64,000 nucleotides of DNA from CAXBGS01 sp963975425 (GCA_963975425.1 CAXBGS010000004.1:186001-250000), one strand, 5' to 3'. Shown: positions 53,417 to 62,823, counted from the stretch's first letter. Notes: generated by a model from the sequence alone, not told the origin. A program made the numbers and translations.

Positions 53417-56341
53417 ATGAATCGATGTCTCGCGGCCGGTTGCGTTTGGATATTGCTGACGTACCAGGCGATCAGCGACGACAGCCAATCGGCGAAATGG
53501 ATCTGGCGAAAGACGAGCACGCCTCAAGCCGTTTCGGACAATCAACCCGTTTTTCGTAAGACGTTCTCGGTTGCACAGGCGACGACTCAGGCAACGATTC
53601 GCTGCGCGACACTGTACACGGCGTGCGACGTCGAAATCGATGGACGCACCATCGCCAAGATCGAGGCGTTTGATCCGCTGGCAACGATCGATCTGACCGG
53701 CCGACTGGGGACCGGGCCACACACCATCACGGTACAGTGCCAACCGTGCGGTGGCCCATCGTCATTCTTTCTCTCTCTCGATGTTACGCTCGCTGACGGG
53801 ACAAAGTCATCGATCGTCACGAACGAATCCTGGACAACCGATGGCATCGTCAACGCGTTGGATGATGTCTCAAGAAAGCTGATCATTCCCGAATCACGTC
53901 AGGTGAGAATCAGTCCGGTCGAAAATTACGAGCAGTGGAAACAGGCGCTCGGGGACACCGACGCCTCCGACCCGGCAACATTCCAAATAGCCGACGGCTT
54001 CGACATTCAACTGGTTCGCGCTGCCGCTGATGACGAGGACTCGTGGGTTAGTTTTGCCTTCGACGACCAGGGCCGTATCACCGTCGCCAAGGAACAAAGC
54101 GGACTGCTGCGCATGACGCTGTCCGCCGACGGGACCTCGGTCGTGAAAACCGAAACGATCGACGAAACGCTGAAAGAATGCCGCGGTCTTCTCTGGCGTG
54201 AAGGAGTGTTGTTTGCCAACGCGAACGACTCCAAAGCTCTCTTCCGCATTGAACGCAAGTCGGACGGACAATTGGGACGGCCCGTCGAGCTTTTCTCAAC
54301 ACCCGGCGGACTGGGACACGGCCGCAACGATTTACGTTTTGGTCCCGATGGAATGCTATACAGCATCCACGGCGACTCGGTCGATCTTCCCCAGCACTCC
54401 ACGGATCGCACATCACCGTTTCGCGCTGCGCGTCGAGGGCAAAAAACAAGCGAAGGACACCTTGTCCGAATCGATCCGAGCAGCGGGGAAACGCAACTGA
54501 TAACCGCGGGGCTGCGAAATCCGTTCGGCATTGACTTCAATCCCGATGGGGAAGCGTTCACCTATGACGCAGACGCAGAGTACGACATGGGTGCATCGTG
54601 GTATCGGCCGACACGCGTGAATCATCTTGTCGTCGGAGGCGATTATGGCTGGCGTGGAGTGACGAAGTCGTGGCCACCCTATTTTTGTGATCGTGCAGAT
54701 GCGGCGCACCGTAATCTCGATATCGGCAAAGGTTCACCAACCGCCGTGCGATTTGGTACGCATAGCAATTTCCCGGCCCACTATCGCGATGCCTTGTTCG
54801 TCTTGGATTGGGCTTACGGTCGTGTGTTAGCCGTCAATTTGGTTCCGCGAGGCGCCAGTTACTTGATGGCGGCGGAAACGTTCTTGCAGGGGCGACCATT
54901 GAACGTGACAGACATCGATTTTGCGCCTGACGGGTCGATGTATCTGATCACGGGTGGTCGAAAAACGCAGTCAGCAATCTATCGCGTCGTTTACAACGGG
55001 CAAACTTTTCAATCGGCAACCGCCAACAGTGCTTATCGAAAGGCTTGCGACGCGTTTGCCGCCGAGTCGCGGTCACATCGGCGGGGGCTAGAGACGCAGT
55101 TACTGGAACCTCCCCGTCGCGCGCAGCTCGACACGATTTGGCAATCGCTTCAGGATTCCGATCCATGGATTCAGTATGCGGCCGCGAATCGATTAGAGCG
55201 ATTTCCCGTGGCTTGGTGGAAAGATCGTGCGCTGCAGGATAATTCGACACGTGCCCTGCTTTCGCTTGCGCGTTCTCTGGGTTCACAGGCTCCTGCGCGT
55301 GATTCTTCGTCGGGTGACGCTTCGCTGTTTGATTCCATTTTGCGCAAACTAAACACGATATCGATTGCCGGCAAACCACGTTCTCAGCAACTTGAGATCG
55401 TTCAAACCTATCATCTCGCGTTGGCATCGCCTCGAAACGTCACAGTCGATACGTTGCAGACGACATCCGACAAATTGTTGGCGGCTTATCCCAGCGAGTA
55501 TCACATCGTCAATTCGCGACTGAGCGCGCTGTTGATGTCGATGGGGGAACCACGCGCGACGGCAAGGACGGTGCAATTGCTGAGGGCAGCAACCGAACCA
55601 ACGCAACGATTTCATTTTCTATATGTGTTGCGTGGTGCGACTGAAGGCTGGTCTCTCGCTGATCGCCGCGCCTATTTTCAATCATTGCGTCAGGCTGACC
55701 GTTTTCTGGGCGGTGCGGGCATGCCGGACTTCTTGTCGAAAATTCGAGAAGAGGCAATTGCAACGCTAACGACAAAGGAACATGCAGCACTGGCAGACGT
55801 TTTGATGCCAGAATCATCGCCGTCCGTCGCCAACGCTCCACCGCGCGAGTTTGTTCGCCAATGGACCGTCGATGCGTTGATGGCGTCAATCGATACGAAG
55901 CGAAGTCCTGATTTAGCACGCGGAAAAATGCTTTTTTCCGCGGCGAGTTGCGTGCGTTGCCATCGGATTGGCGACCTCGGCACGCTGGTCGGCCCCGACT
56001 TGACCGCGGCCAGCGGTCGGTACCGCCGCCGCGATTTGTTGGCAGCCATCATCGAACCGTCTTTGGTCATTGCCGAAAACTATCGCAGCGTTCAGGTCCT
56101 CACCGAAGATGGAAAAACACTGACCGGTCAGATTGTCGTTGGTGGCGACTACCGATCACCGAAACTTCGGTTGACGGTTGATCCCATGAAACCGTTTGAT
56201 GTGACAGAAATTGACAAGACCGACATTGTGTCGCAAAAGTTTTCTGACGTCTCATGGATGCCTGCCGACCTGTTGAACACACTGACGGTCGATGAGGTAC
56301 AGGACTTGGCGGCCTTTATTGAATCCGGTGGCCATCACTGA
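53417..56341 (+). CDS. Exported beta-propeller dehydrogenase-like protein with PVC-type haem domain
   Basis: 974 residues from ATG 53417, with AGAGG upstream and a signal peptide (about 1-20). Residues about 25-155 resemble the beta-sandwich of alpha-L-rhamnosidase N-domains (AKWIWRK, PVFRKTFSV, ATIRCATLYTACDVEIDG). Residues about 175-530 are a sorbosone/glucose dehydrogenase-like propeller (RNDLRFGPDGMLYSIHGD, GLRNPFGIDFNPDGE, DIDFAPDGSMY). Helical HEAT-like repeats follow (about 560-800), then the haem domain with CVRCH (C845 to H849), VGPDLT and a C-terminal SWMP. The haem type is known from Pirellula and Verrucomicrobium. Probably a periplasmic sugar-oxidising or electron-transfer protein acting with the sulfatase upstream. 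Confidence 0.88.
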   Translation: MNRCLAAGCVWILLTYQAISDDSQSAKWIWRKTSTPQAVSDNQPVFRKTFSVAQATTQATIRCATLYTACDVEIDGRTIAKIEAFDPLATIDLTGRLGTGPHTITVQCQPCGGPSSFFLSLDVTLADGTKSSIVTNESWTTDGIVNALDDVSRKLIIPESRQVRISPVENYEQWKQALGDTDASDPATFQIADGFDIQLVRAAADDEDSWVSFAFDDQGRITVAKEQSGLLRMTLSADGTSVVKTETIDETLKECRGLLWREGVLFANANDSKALFRIERKSDGQLGRPVELFSTPGGLGHGRNDLRFGPDGMLYSIHGDSVDLPQHSTDRTSPFRAARRGQKTSEGHLVRIDPSSGETQLITAGLRNPFGIDFNPDGEAFTYDADAEYDMGASWYRPTRVNHLVVGGDYGWRGVTKSWPPYFCDRADAAHRNLDIGKGSPTAVRFGTHSNFPAHYRDALFVLDWAYGRVLAVNLVPRGASYLMAAETFLQGRPLNVTDIDFAPDGSMYLITGGRKTQSAIYRVVYNGQTFQSATANSAYRKACDAFAAESRSHRRGLETQLLEPPRRAQLDTIWQSLQDSDPWIQYAAANRLERFPVAWWKDRALQDNSTRALLSLARSLGSQAPARDSSSGDASLFDSILRKLNTISIAGKPRSQQLEIVQTYHLALASPRNVTVDTLQTTSDKLLAAYPSEYHIVNSRLSALLMSMGEPRATARTVQLLRAATEPTQRFHFLYVLRGATEGWSLADRRAYFQSLRQADRFLGGAGMPDFLSKIREEAIATLTTKEHAALADVLMPESSPSVANAPPREFVRQWTVDALMASIDTKRSPDLARGKMLFSAASCVRCHRIGDLGTLVGPDLTAASGRYRRRDLLAAIIEPSLVIAENYRSVQVLTEDGKTLTGQIVVGGDYRSPKLRLTVDPMKPFDVTEIDKTDIVSQKFSDVSWMPADLLNTLTVDEVQDLAAFIESGGHH

Positions 56342-56446
56342 TCGTTTGGTGGCCAGTGGCGTTCGTGGTTTAGTCCCGCCGACACGATACCTCTATTCGT
56401 GCGAGAAGAGATTCTGACTCTCGTTTTTCCCAAGGACCAAAATTCG

Positions 56447-57337
56447 ATGTTGCGAAACTTGTTGTTGATTGCCGCGTTTTTTTCCGCATCGTTTTTTCTA
56501 GATGTGGCAGTGGGTAACGCCGATGAGTTGCAAACCGATGGCGTACAAACAATCGAGTATGCCAAGCCGAACGGGCAACCATTAATGCTGGACCTCTATC
56601 GCCCCACTGCGTCCGAGAAAGCGAATCCGCTGATCGTTTGGGTACACGGCGGTGCTTGGCGAAAAGGATCGCGCAAGGGAATGCCGCTGAACGACTTTGT
56701 CAAGAAAGGATACGCGATCGCCAGTGTGGACTATCGGTTGACCCCGGTCGCAAAATTCCCCGCAAATGTTCACGACATCAAAGGTGCTATTCGATATTTG
56801 AGAGCCAATGCGGTCGATCTAAACATCAACCCCCAACGGTTCGCCATCGCAGGCTCCTCGGCGGGCGGACATCTCGCCGCACTGGTCGGTGTGACTGGTG
56901 GTGTCAGCGAACTGGAAGGAAACGTCGGCGGGAACACGGATGTGTCGTCTTCGGTTCAAGCGATCATAAGCTACTACGGCGCATCAAACTTAACGACGAT
57001 TTTATCCCAGTCGACGCCGCACGGCCTGAGCGTGCGAGTGCCCGCACTTCAGTTGTTGCTGGGCGACGAACCGGATCGCGTTCCAGAACTGGCTCGTTTA
57101 GCGAGCCCCGTCTTTCATGTGGATCAGAACGATCCACCGCTGTTGCTGCTGCACGGCGACCAAGACCCACAGATGCCGATCAACCAGTCACACGAACTGC
57201 ACGCGGCATATCGCAAACGGTCGCTAACATGTGATTTCGATGTCGTGCATGGTGCGGCGCACGGAGGCGACGCGTTCTTTCTGCCGCAGAGGAATCAGCG
57301 TGTTGCGAGATTTCTGATCCAGCACGGGATCGAGTGA
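56447..57337 (+). CDS. Exported alpha/beta-hydrolase (carbohydrate esterase-like)
   Basis: 296 residues from ATG 56447; AAGGA about ten bases before. A signal peptide (to about residue 25) is followed by an alpha/beta-hydrolase fold: oxyanion loop VHGGAW (66-71), nucleophile S138 in GSSAGG, acid in GDQDPQMP and histidine in HGAAHGGD. The family look is BD-FAE/acetyl-esterase. It may deacetylate or deesterify the glycan attacked by the rhamnosidase and sulfatases upstream. The locus association is by gene order only. Confidence 0.87.
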   Translation: MLRNLLLIAAFFSASFFLDVAVGNADELQTDGVQTIEYAKPNGQPLMLDLYRPTASEKANPLIVWVHGGAWRKGSRKGMPLNDFVKKGYAIASVDYRLTPVAKFPANVHDIKGAIRYLRANAVDLNINPQRFAIAGSSAGGHLAALVGVTGGVSELEGNVGGNTDVSSSVQAIISYYGASNLTTILSQSTPHGLSVRVPALQLLLGDEPDRVPELARLASPVFHVDQNDPPLLLLHGDQDPQMPINQSHELHAAYRKRSLTCDFDVVHGAAHGGDAFFLPQRNQRVARFLIQHGIE

Positions 57338-57515
57338 CGGATCGGGCCGAGGCACCGGCCGAAGGCTAGAGATCCGCTATCGTGTTTCCGCCAAATCCGG
57401 TGGCCATCGTTACGTTCCCGTATGCCGGGACGCTATACTGTTGGCAGCCTTAGCGGCGGGCGAAAGCCCCACTGCCGCACGCTCCCCGCCCATTTCACTC
57501 TCCAGGAATATGATG

Positions 57516-58094
57516 ATGAAGTATCCGACTTACATGTTGATCGCGCTGGCGTGTTCTTTCTTGACACCTCCAGCAAACACCGACGCCGCAGACATCAAAG
57601 TCGGTGATCCGGCGCCAGAATTTTCGGCGATGGATGATCAAGGCAGCCTGTGGAAATCATCTGATCACGTCGGCAAAAAAATCCTGGTCGTCTATTTCTA
57701 TCCCGCGGACATGACGGGCGGTTGCACGGCTCAGGCCTGCGGATACCGCGACAATTTTGAAAAACTCGCTGACAAAGATGTTGCCGTTGTCGGCGTCAGT
57801 GGCGACACCGTCAGCAGTCATCAAGCGTTCAAGAAGGCGCACGACCTGAACTTCACGTTGTTGGCGGATGTTGACGGAAGCGTGGCGAAAAAGTTCGGTG
57901 TTCCTATCACCGAGGGAGAGAAAACCGTCAAGAAAGTGATTCTGGATGTCGAGCACGTGTTGACGCGAAACGTAACCGCAAAGCGTTGGACTTTCGTGAT
58001 CGATAAGGACGGAAAGATCGCTTACAAGGACGACGCCGTGAAGGCAAAGCAGGATCCGGAAACGATTCTGGCAGCCGTCGACAAATTGAAATAG
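57516..58094 (+). CDS. Exported peroxiredoxin (Bcp/AhpC-TSA type)
   Basis: 192 residues from the third of three ATG codons (57516); AGGA eight bases upstream favours it over 57510 and 57513. A signal peptide (about 1-25) precedes VGDPAPEFSAMDDQG. The peroxidatic cysteine is C70 and the resolving one C75 in MTGGCTAQACGYRD, the atypical two-cysteine layout of Bcp. It reduces peroxides in the periplasm with an unknown thiol partner. A TATACT at 57434-57439 could be a -10 element. It lies between the esterase and an oxidoreductase gene. Confidence 0.9.
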   Translation: MKYPTYMLIALACSFLTPPANTDAADIKVGDPAPEFSAMDDQGSLWKSSDHVGKKILVVYFYPADMTGGCTAQACGYRDNFEKLADKDVAVVGVSGDTVSSHQAFKKAHDLNFTLLADVDGSVAKKFGVPITEGEKTVKKVILDVEHVLTRNVTAKRWTFVIDKDGKIAYKDDAVKAKQDPETILAAVDKLK

Positions 58095-58139
58095 TCCACG
58101 GCAGGGCTTGCCGCTTACCATCGTACGCGTCTGTTGCCA

Positions 58140-58190
58140 TCGCGTCAGAGATTCTGTCGCGCCAGAGATCCCGTCACGCTAGAGATGTTG
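58140..58190 (+). repeat. 17-bp tandem repeat, 3 copies, ending two bases before a start codon
   Basis: tcgcgtcagagattctg, tcgcgccagagatcccg and tcacgctagagatgttg run head to tail. They share the core cgc.agagat and take up the whole leader of the oxidoreductase gene that starts at 58193. Confidence 0.85.
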
Positions 58191-58192
58191 AA

Positions 58193-59500
58193 ATGAATCG
58201 CAAACATGATCGACGCTTGTTCTTGAAAGCCGGCACTTCGATGCTGGCGGCCTCTTCGCTGCGAGGTTCGGCGCAGGCGGATGAAGCATCAACGCCAGCA
58301 GCACCGTCGCCTCAAAATCGATTGAGGGTTGGGATCATGGGCGTCAACAACCGCGGGCGGGCGATCGCAAAAGGAATGCTTTCCACTTCCCGTGCCGACC
58401 TCGTCTATATCTGTGACGTTGACCGACGAGCCGCCGAACAGGTGGGCGAAATGGTTTCTAAGAATCAATCGAGCACACCTCGCATTATCGGCGACTTTCG
58501 CCAGATGCTTGATGATCCGACAGTCGATGCCGTTGTCGTGGCCACGCCCAACCATTGGCACGCGCCCGCAACAATTCTTGCGTGCGATGCGGGCAAACAT
58601 GTGTATGTGGAAAAACCGTGCAGCCACACCGCAGCCGAAGGACAATGGGCGATCGACGCGGCCCGTCGCAATGATCGTGTCGTCCAAACAGGGACGCAGC
58701 GTCGCAGTTGGCCGGCAATCGTCGAAGCCATTTCGAAAGTTCGGTCGGGCGAGATTGGCGACCCGTTGTACAGTCGCACTTGGTACAACAATCGACGCGA
58801 GTCCATCGGCCAAGGCAAGCCAACCGTAGCTCCCGATTGGCTGGACTGGAACCTGTGGCAGGGTCCAGCCCCGCGTCGTGAATTCAAAGACAACCTGGTG
58901 CATTACAACTGGCACTGGCACTGGCATTATGGCAACGGAGAGCTGGGAAACAACGGAGTCCACGGGATCGACTTGGCTCGATGGGGACTGGATGTCAGCT
59001 TTCCCAACCGCGTTTCGGCAAGCGGAGGAAAGTATCGCCACGAGGACGATCAGGAGACCCCCGACACGATGATGGTGTCGTTCGATTTTCCGGATAAAAA
59101 AACGATCACCTGGGAAGGCCTAAGCTGGTCGCCGACGGGACCGAACGATACTCGGTTCGGCATCAGCTTTCACGGGACCGACGGGACGATGGTCTTGCGA
59201 AGCACCGGGTACACTCAGTTCGACATGAAAGGGAACGAAGTAACGAGCGTTCAGGGTACAGCCGACGACGCTGCTCACTTCATCGACTTCTTTGACTGTA
59301 TCGAAAACGGTGGTGTTCCCAGCGCAGATATCGAACAAGGTCATCGAAGCGCCTTGCTGTGCCATCTGGGCAATATCGCATACCGAACCTCCAGCACGCT
59401 GCAAACGGATCCCAGCGACGGTCGGGTGATCGGCAATCCCGAGGCCGAGAGGCTGTGCAGTCGCGAGTATCAGGACGGCTGGCAACCGAAAACGTCCTGA
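58193..59500 (+). CDS. Tat-exported Gfo/Idh/MocA-family oxidoreductase
   Basis: 435 residues. The N-terminus HDRRLFLKAGTSMLAASSL is a twin-arginine signal, so the enzyme is exported folded with its cofactor. A Rossmann domain follows (RVGIMGVNNRGRAIAKG, ICDVDRR) and the motif VEKPCSH. NNGVHGIDLARWGLDVSFP fits the C-terminal sheet domain. Relatives oxidise or modify sugars and inositols with bound NAD(P). It is probably a periplasmic sugar oxidoreductase; the substrate is unknown. Its 17-bp triple repeat leader is listed. Confidence 0.92.
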   Translation: MNRKHDRRLFLKAGTSMLAASSLRGSAQADEASTPAAPSPQNRLRVGIMGVNNRGRAIAKGMLSTSRADLVYICDVDRRAAEQVGEMVSKNQSSTPRIIGDFRQMLDDPTVDAVVVATPNHWHAPATILACDAGKHVYVEKPCSHTAAEGQWAIDAARRNDRVVQTGTQRRSWPAIVEAISKVRSGEIGDPLYSRTWYNNRRESIGQGKPTVAPDWLDWNLWQGPAPRREFKDNLVHYNWHWHWHYGNGELGNNGVHGIDLARWGLDVSFPNRVSASGGKYRHEDDQETPDTMMVSFDFPDKKTITWEGLSWSPTGPNDTRFGISFHGTDGTMVLRSTGYTQFDMKGNEVTSVQGTADDAAHFIDFFDCIENGGVPSADIEQGHRSALLCHLGNIAYRTSSTLQTDPSDGRVIGNPEAERLCSREYQDGWQPKTS

Positions 59501-59536
59501 TTGATCGGTCAACTGGAACCAGGCACGAGATGAAGA

Positions 59537-61519
59537 TCACGGGGAGTCGGCGAAAACTCGGTCGATAACGGTATCGAGATAATCGAGGGTTGCGGTATCG
59601 GCGGAGCCAAATTTTGGATGGTTCACAAACGGAAAATCGCGTCGTTTTTTAGTGATACCAAGCGCCCGTCGAATACAGTGGTGAATCAAATAGCGTCCGT
59701 GCGTGTAATTGATATGCAGCCCGTCGCGATAAAGCTCGGTCGGGCCGAACGCAACGCCAATCGCCGTGATTCCGACCGCATCACCTTTGGCCAAATCTGC
59801 CGCGACCAGATGAACGGCCTCGTTGGTCCGCGAGCGTCGGATGTCCGCATCGGGATTCTCGGATCTCAACTTGCGGACGATTTTCTCAAAGCAAGCGTTC
59901 GAATACCGGATCTTTCCGTCGTCTTCTGCATCGATTTCTTTACCTCGCGAAACAACCGACGCGGGCGCCCAACCCTCGTGAACTAGAACGATGGCATGAG
60001 GCTGTTTATCGATCAGCATTTGCATCGCTGCCACTTCTGCCGCGATGTTCTGCGCTGGTCTGGTGGGAAAGGGTTGCAGCATCAAGACGTCATAATTTTC
60101 CATCGCGAGCGCCTTGCCCCACAAAAACGATCTCGAGTCGGTACTCATCGATGGAGTTGCCGCGTGAAAGATCATTGATTGGCCACTGTTGATCACCCGA
60201 TCCGACTGGGGTGCTAGAACGGCCGGTGATGCGTCCGCCGTCAAGCTGTTACCGACGGCAAACAATCGCCGAATTCCATGCGTCGGTGCGGGCTCATCCA
60301 CCACGAACAAAGTTCGGTCGCCGTAGGAGAGTGTCAGGTCATAACCATTGCCCGAAAGGTCCTTGATTTTTTTGATCGAAATCTGGTCCGGGTGCCACCG
60401 CGCAGCGTAGTCGCCGGCACTATCGGGAGTCTTGCGATCGTCCCTTCTGCCGGCCCGATAGATTTCTCGAATCTCATCGGCGCTCAACACGCGATCATAG
60501 AATCGAGTGTCACCTTGTCGGTGTTCCGACTTGACATTCCCTGTCGCACGCTCGCCGATTTGGCTAAGCGGCCCCAATGCGCCGCCCTCGGTGACTTCCG
60601 TGACTTCGATACCGTTGACATAGATAGAAAGTCTGCCGCCAAAGCACAGCATGACGGCATGCGTCCACTGGCCCGCATTAAAACCACCGCGGTTGGATCG
60701 CACCGCGATGGACGAACCGTCATAGCGCAGGGCGTGGATTCGACCTCCACCGCTGCCCGTGACCACTCGAAAACCGAACCGATTCGTACCGCTCGCAGAA
60801 TGCTCAAAAAGTGTGTGGTAACTGTTCTTCGGATCGCCATCGACTCGGAACCACGTTGAACACGAAAAGTTTCCGGTTTGCGTCAGGAACGGCAGCGTTG
60901 GCAGCATCAACTTGACGTTCTTGTTTGAAAAATCGAGCACATAGTTTTCGCTGCTTCGCTGTGGTGATTCCTGAAAACGCGAATCCGTCACGTCGGTCGG
61001 GTCAGGACTGGTGAGTTCTGGCGTCGTGACCGACGCGATTGAATCCTTTGGTTCGTTCGATAGATCAACGTCAGAATATTGAACAGCGAGAGCATCAGTG
61101 TCAGCGGTTTCTGGATCTGCATCAGCGGTTTCAGGGTCCGCATCACGCATTTCTGGATCCCGATCTGCACCACTCGCTTCCGCGTGGGTTGCATCGATCG
61201 CCGATTTAGAAATTTCGACAGAGTCCGAATCCGATTGCGTGGATTCAACATGATCGACTAACGGATTCGCGGGCGACCCCATCGTCGGCTTCGTATTCTC
61301 GTTCAGGGCAAACTCTTTTTGCTCGGCTTCCGACTTGGACAACTGAACAAGTTTTGAACGCTCACCCGAGGGCTCGGCGAGCTGAGGTGCCGATGCGGTT
61401 TGATTAGAAAGTTCGCGCGCGGCGATGTTGTTCGCCGTTGTTGACATCTTTTGACATCCGCACAACAAAACGGCAAATGGCAAAACGATCGCGATAGTTT
61501 TGGATGACTTCGTATTCAT
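59537..61519 (-). CDS. Lipoprotein with LamG domain and SGNH-hydrolase-like C-terminus
   Basis: 660 residues. LPFAVLLCGCQKM is a lipobox, so it is lipid-anchored. An acidic spacer (about 95-150) includes repeats of DADPETA. A LamG-type concanavalin-like domain follows (about 195-365: FSCSTWFRVDGD, AGQWTHAVMLCFGGRLSIYVNG, FYDRVLSADEI). The C-terminal 240 residues look like an SGNH hydrolase: block I AVGNSLT with S425, and block V DGLH with D599 and H602. LamG binds glycans; SGNH enzymes are esterases. I infer a cell-surface carbohydrate esterase. It is on the opposite strand to its neighbours. Confidence 0.78.
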   Translation of the reverse strand: MNTKSSKTIAIVLPFAVLLCGCQKMSTTANNIAARELSNQTASAPQLAEPSGERSKLVQLSKSEAEQKEFALNENTKPTMGSPANPLVDHVESTQSDSDSVEISKSAIDATHAEASGADRDPEMRDADPETADADPETADTDALAVQYSDVDLSNEPKDSIASVTTPELTSPDPTDVTDSRFQESPQRSSENYVLDFSNKNVKLMLPTLPFLTQTGNFSCSTWFRVDGDPKNSYHTLFEHSASGTNRFGFRVVTGSGGGRIHALRYDGSSIAVRSNRGGFNAGQWTHAVMLCFGGRLSIYVNGIEVTEVTEGGALGPLSQIGERATGNVKSEHRQGDTRFYDRVLSADEIREIYRAGRRDDRKTPDSAGDYAARWHPDQISIKKIKDLSGNGYDLTLSYGDRTLFVVDEPAPTHGIRRLFAVGNSLTADASPAVLAPQSDRVINSGQSMIFHAATPSMSTDSRSFLWGKALAMENYDVLMLQPFPTRPAQNIAAEVAAMQMLIDKQPHAIVLVHEGWAPASVVSRGKEIDAEDDGKIRYSNACFEKIVRKLRSENPDADIRRSRTNEAVHLVAADLAKGDAVGITAIGVAFGPTELYRDGLHINYTHGRYLIHHCIRRALGITKKRRDFPFVNHPKFGSADTATLDYLDTVIDRVFADSP

Positions 61520-61757
61520 GGATTCGCTCGCGGACAGGGCGCGTATCTGGCCTGGATGGCCATCTTAGTCGCTACGCATTTCATTCCCTGCCATGGCTTT
61601 GGTCGACGAGCGTTGCGTGGCACCAAACGGTGGGGATTGAGCCCGACGACCGGCATGACCGGAACCATCGATCGATCGTTGGCGCAACGCGAGCGTGTCG
61701 CAATCGGATATCCTGTAGGAGAATCAAAAACACTCTACCAGAACTCGGAAATTTGTT

Positions 61758-62822
61758 ATGAATATGCGACTCGGTATCCAAAGCGGCGCGTCGCTGCTGG
61801 GGATATTTGTGATCATCGGATCGCTGATGCAGTGCGTCTCCGTTGTCACCGCGGACGAAACGAAATCGACGCGAGTTGGCATCATCGGGTTGGACACTTC
61901 CCATTCGTTGGCTTTCACCAAGGCGTTCAATCAGACCCCCAGCGACCCAGAAATGCTCGGCTGTCGTGTCGTCGCGGCCTATCCGTTTGGCAGTCGAGAT
62001 ATTGAATCGAGCGCGAGCCGGATCCCCAGCTACACCGAGCAAATCAAGACGCTGGGAGTTGCCGTGGTCGATTCACTGGACGAATTACTCGAACAAGTCG
62101 ACTGCGTGTTGTTGGAAACCAATGATGGCCGTTTGCATCTACAGCAAGCCGTGGAAGTTTTTCGCGCCGGCAAACCCGTATTTATTGACAAGCCGACCGG
62201 ATCCAACTTGGCCGAAGTCATCGCAATCTTTAACGCCGCGGAAAAATTCGGCGTGCCGATGTTTAGCAGTTCGTCACTTCGTTTTAGCGAAGGACCACAA
62301 GCGATTCGATCCGGTGCAGTCGGTGATGTACTGGGTTGTGACGCGTACAGCCCGTGTTCATTGGAACCAACTCATGTAGATCTATTTTGGTACGGAATCC
62401 ACGGCGTTGAAACGTTGTTCACATGCCTGGGGCCAGGCTGCCAGTCCGTGCAACAAACGTCTCGACCGGATCACGACTTTGTCGTTGGCAAATGGCAGGG
62501 CGGTCGCATCGGCACGTTTCGAGGAATGCGAGATGGCAAACGTGGCTTCGGTGCAACGGCGTTCGGCCAGAAAGACATCCAATCGTTCGGCCGATACGAC
62601 GGGTATCGACCGCTACTTGTCCAGATTGCAAAATTCTTTCAGACACATCAACCGCCCGTGGAACGGGCTGAAACGATCGAGTTATACGCTTTCATGCAAG
62701 CCGCTTCCGTGAGCAAGTCCGACGGCGGTCGAGAGGTTCAGATTGCAGATGTGATCGAGCATGCCACCAAGGAAGCACAGCAACTGCTTGCCAATATTCT
62801 TGAAGCGAGAAACGGACAGTGA
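61758..62822 (+). CDS. Gfo/Idh/MocA-family oxidoreductase with signal peptide
   Basis: 354 residues with an N-terminal hydrophobic segment (about 10-32) that looks like a signal peptide without twin arginines. The nucleotide-binding region is RVGIIGLDTSHSLAFTKAF, less typical than GxGxxG (GLDTSH), and FIDKPTGS replaces the usual EKP. The remaining chain keeps the family length. It may act on a sugar acid or may be catalytically divergent. The stop is followed after one base by the ATG of the phosphatase gene, so the two share a transcript. Confidence 0.85.
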   Translation: MNMRLGIQSGASLLGIFVIIGSLMQCVSVVTADETKSTRVGIIGLDTSHSLAFTKAFNQTPSDPEMLGCRVVAAYPFGSRDIESSASRIPSYTEQIKTLGVAVVDSLDELLEQVDCVLLETNDGRLHLQQAVEVFRAGKPVFIDKPTGSNLAEVIAIFNAAEKFGVPMFSSSSLRFSEGPQAIRSGAVGDVLGCDAYSPCSLEPTHVDLFWYGIHGVETLFTCLGPGCQSVQQTSRPDHDFVVGKWQGGRIGTFRGMRDGKRGFGATAFGQKDIQSFGRYDGYRPLLVQIAKFFQTHQPPVERAETIELYAFMQAASVSKSDGGREVQIADVIEHATKEAQQLLANILEARNGQ

Positions 62823-62823
62823 G

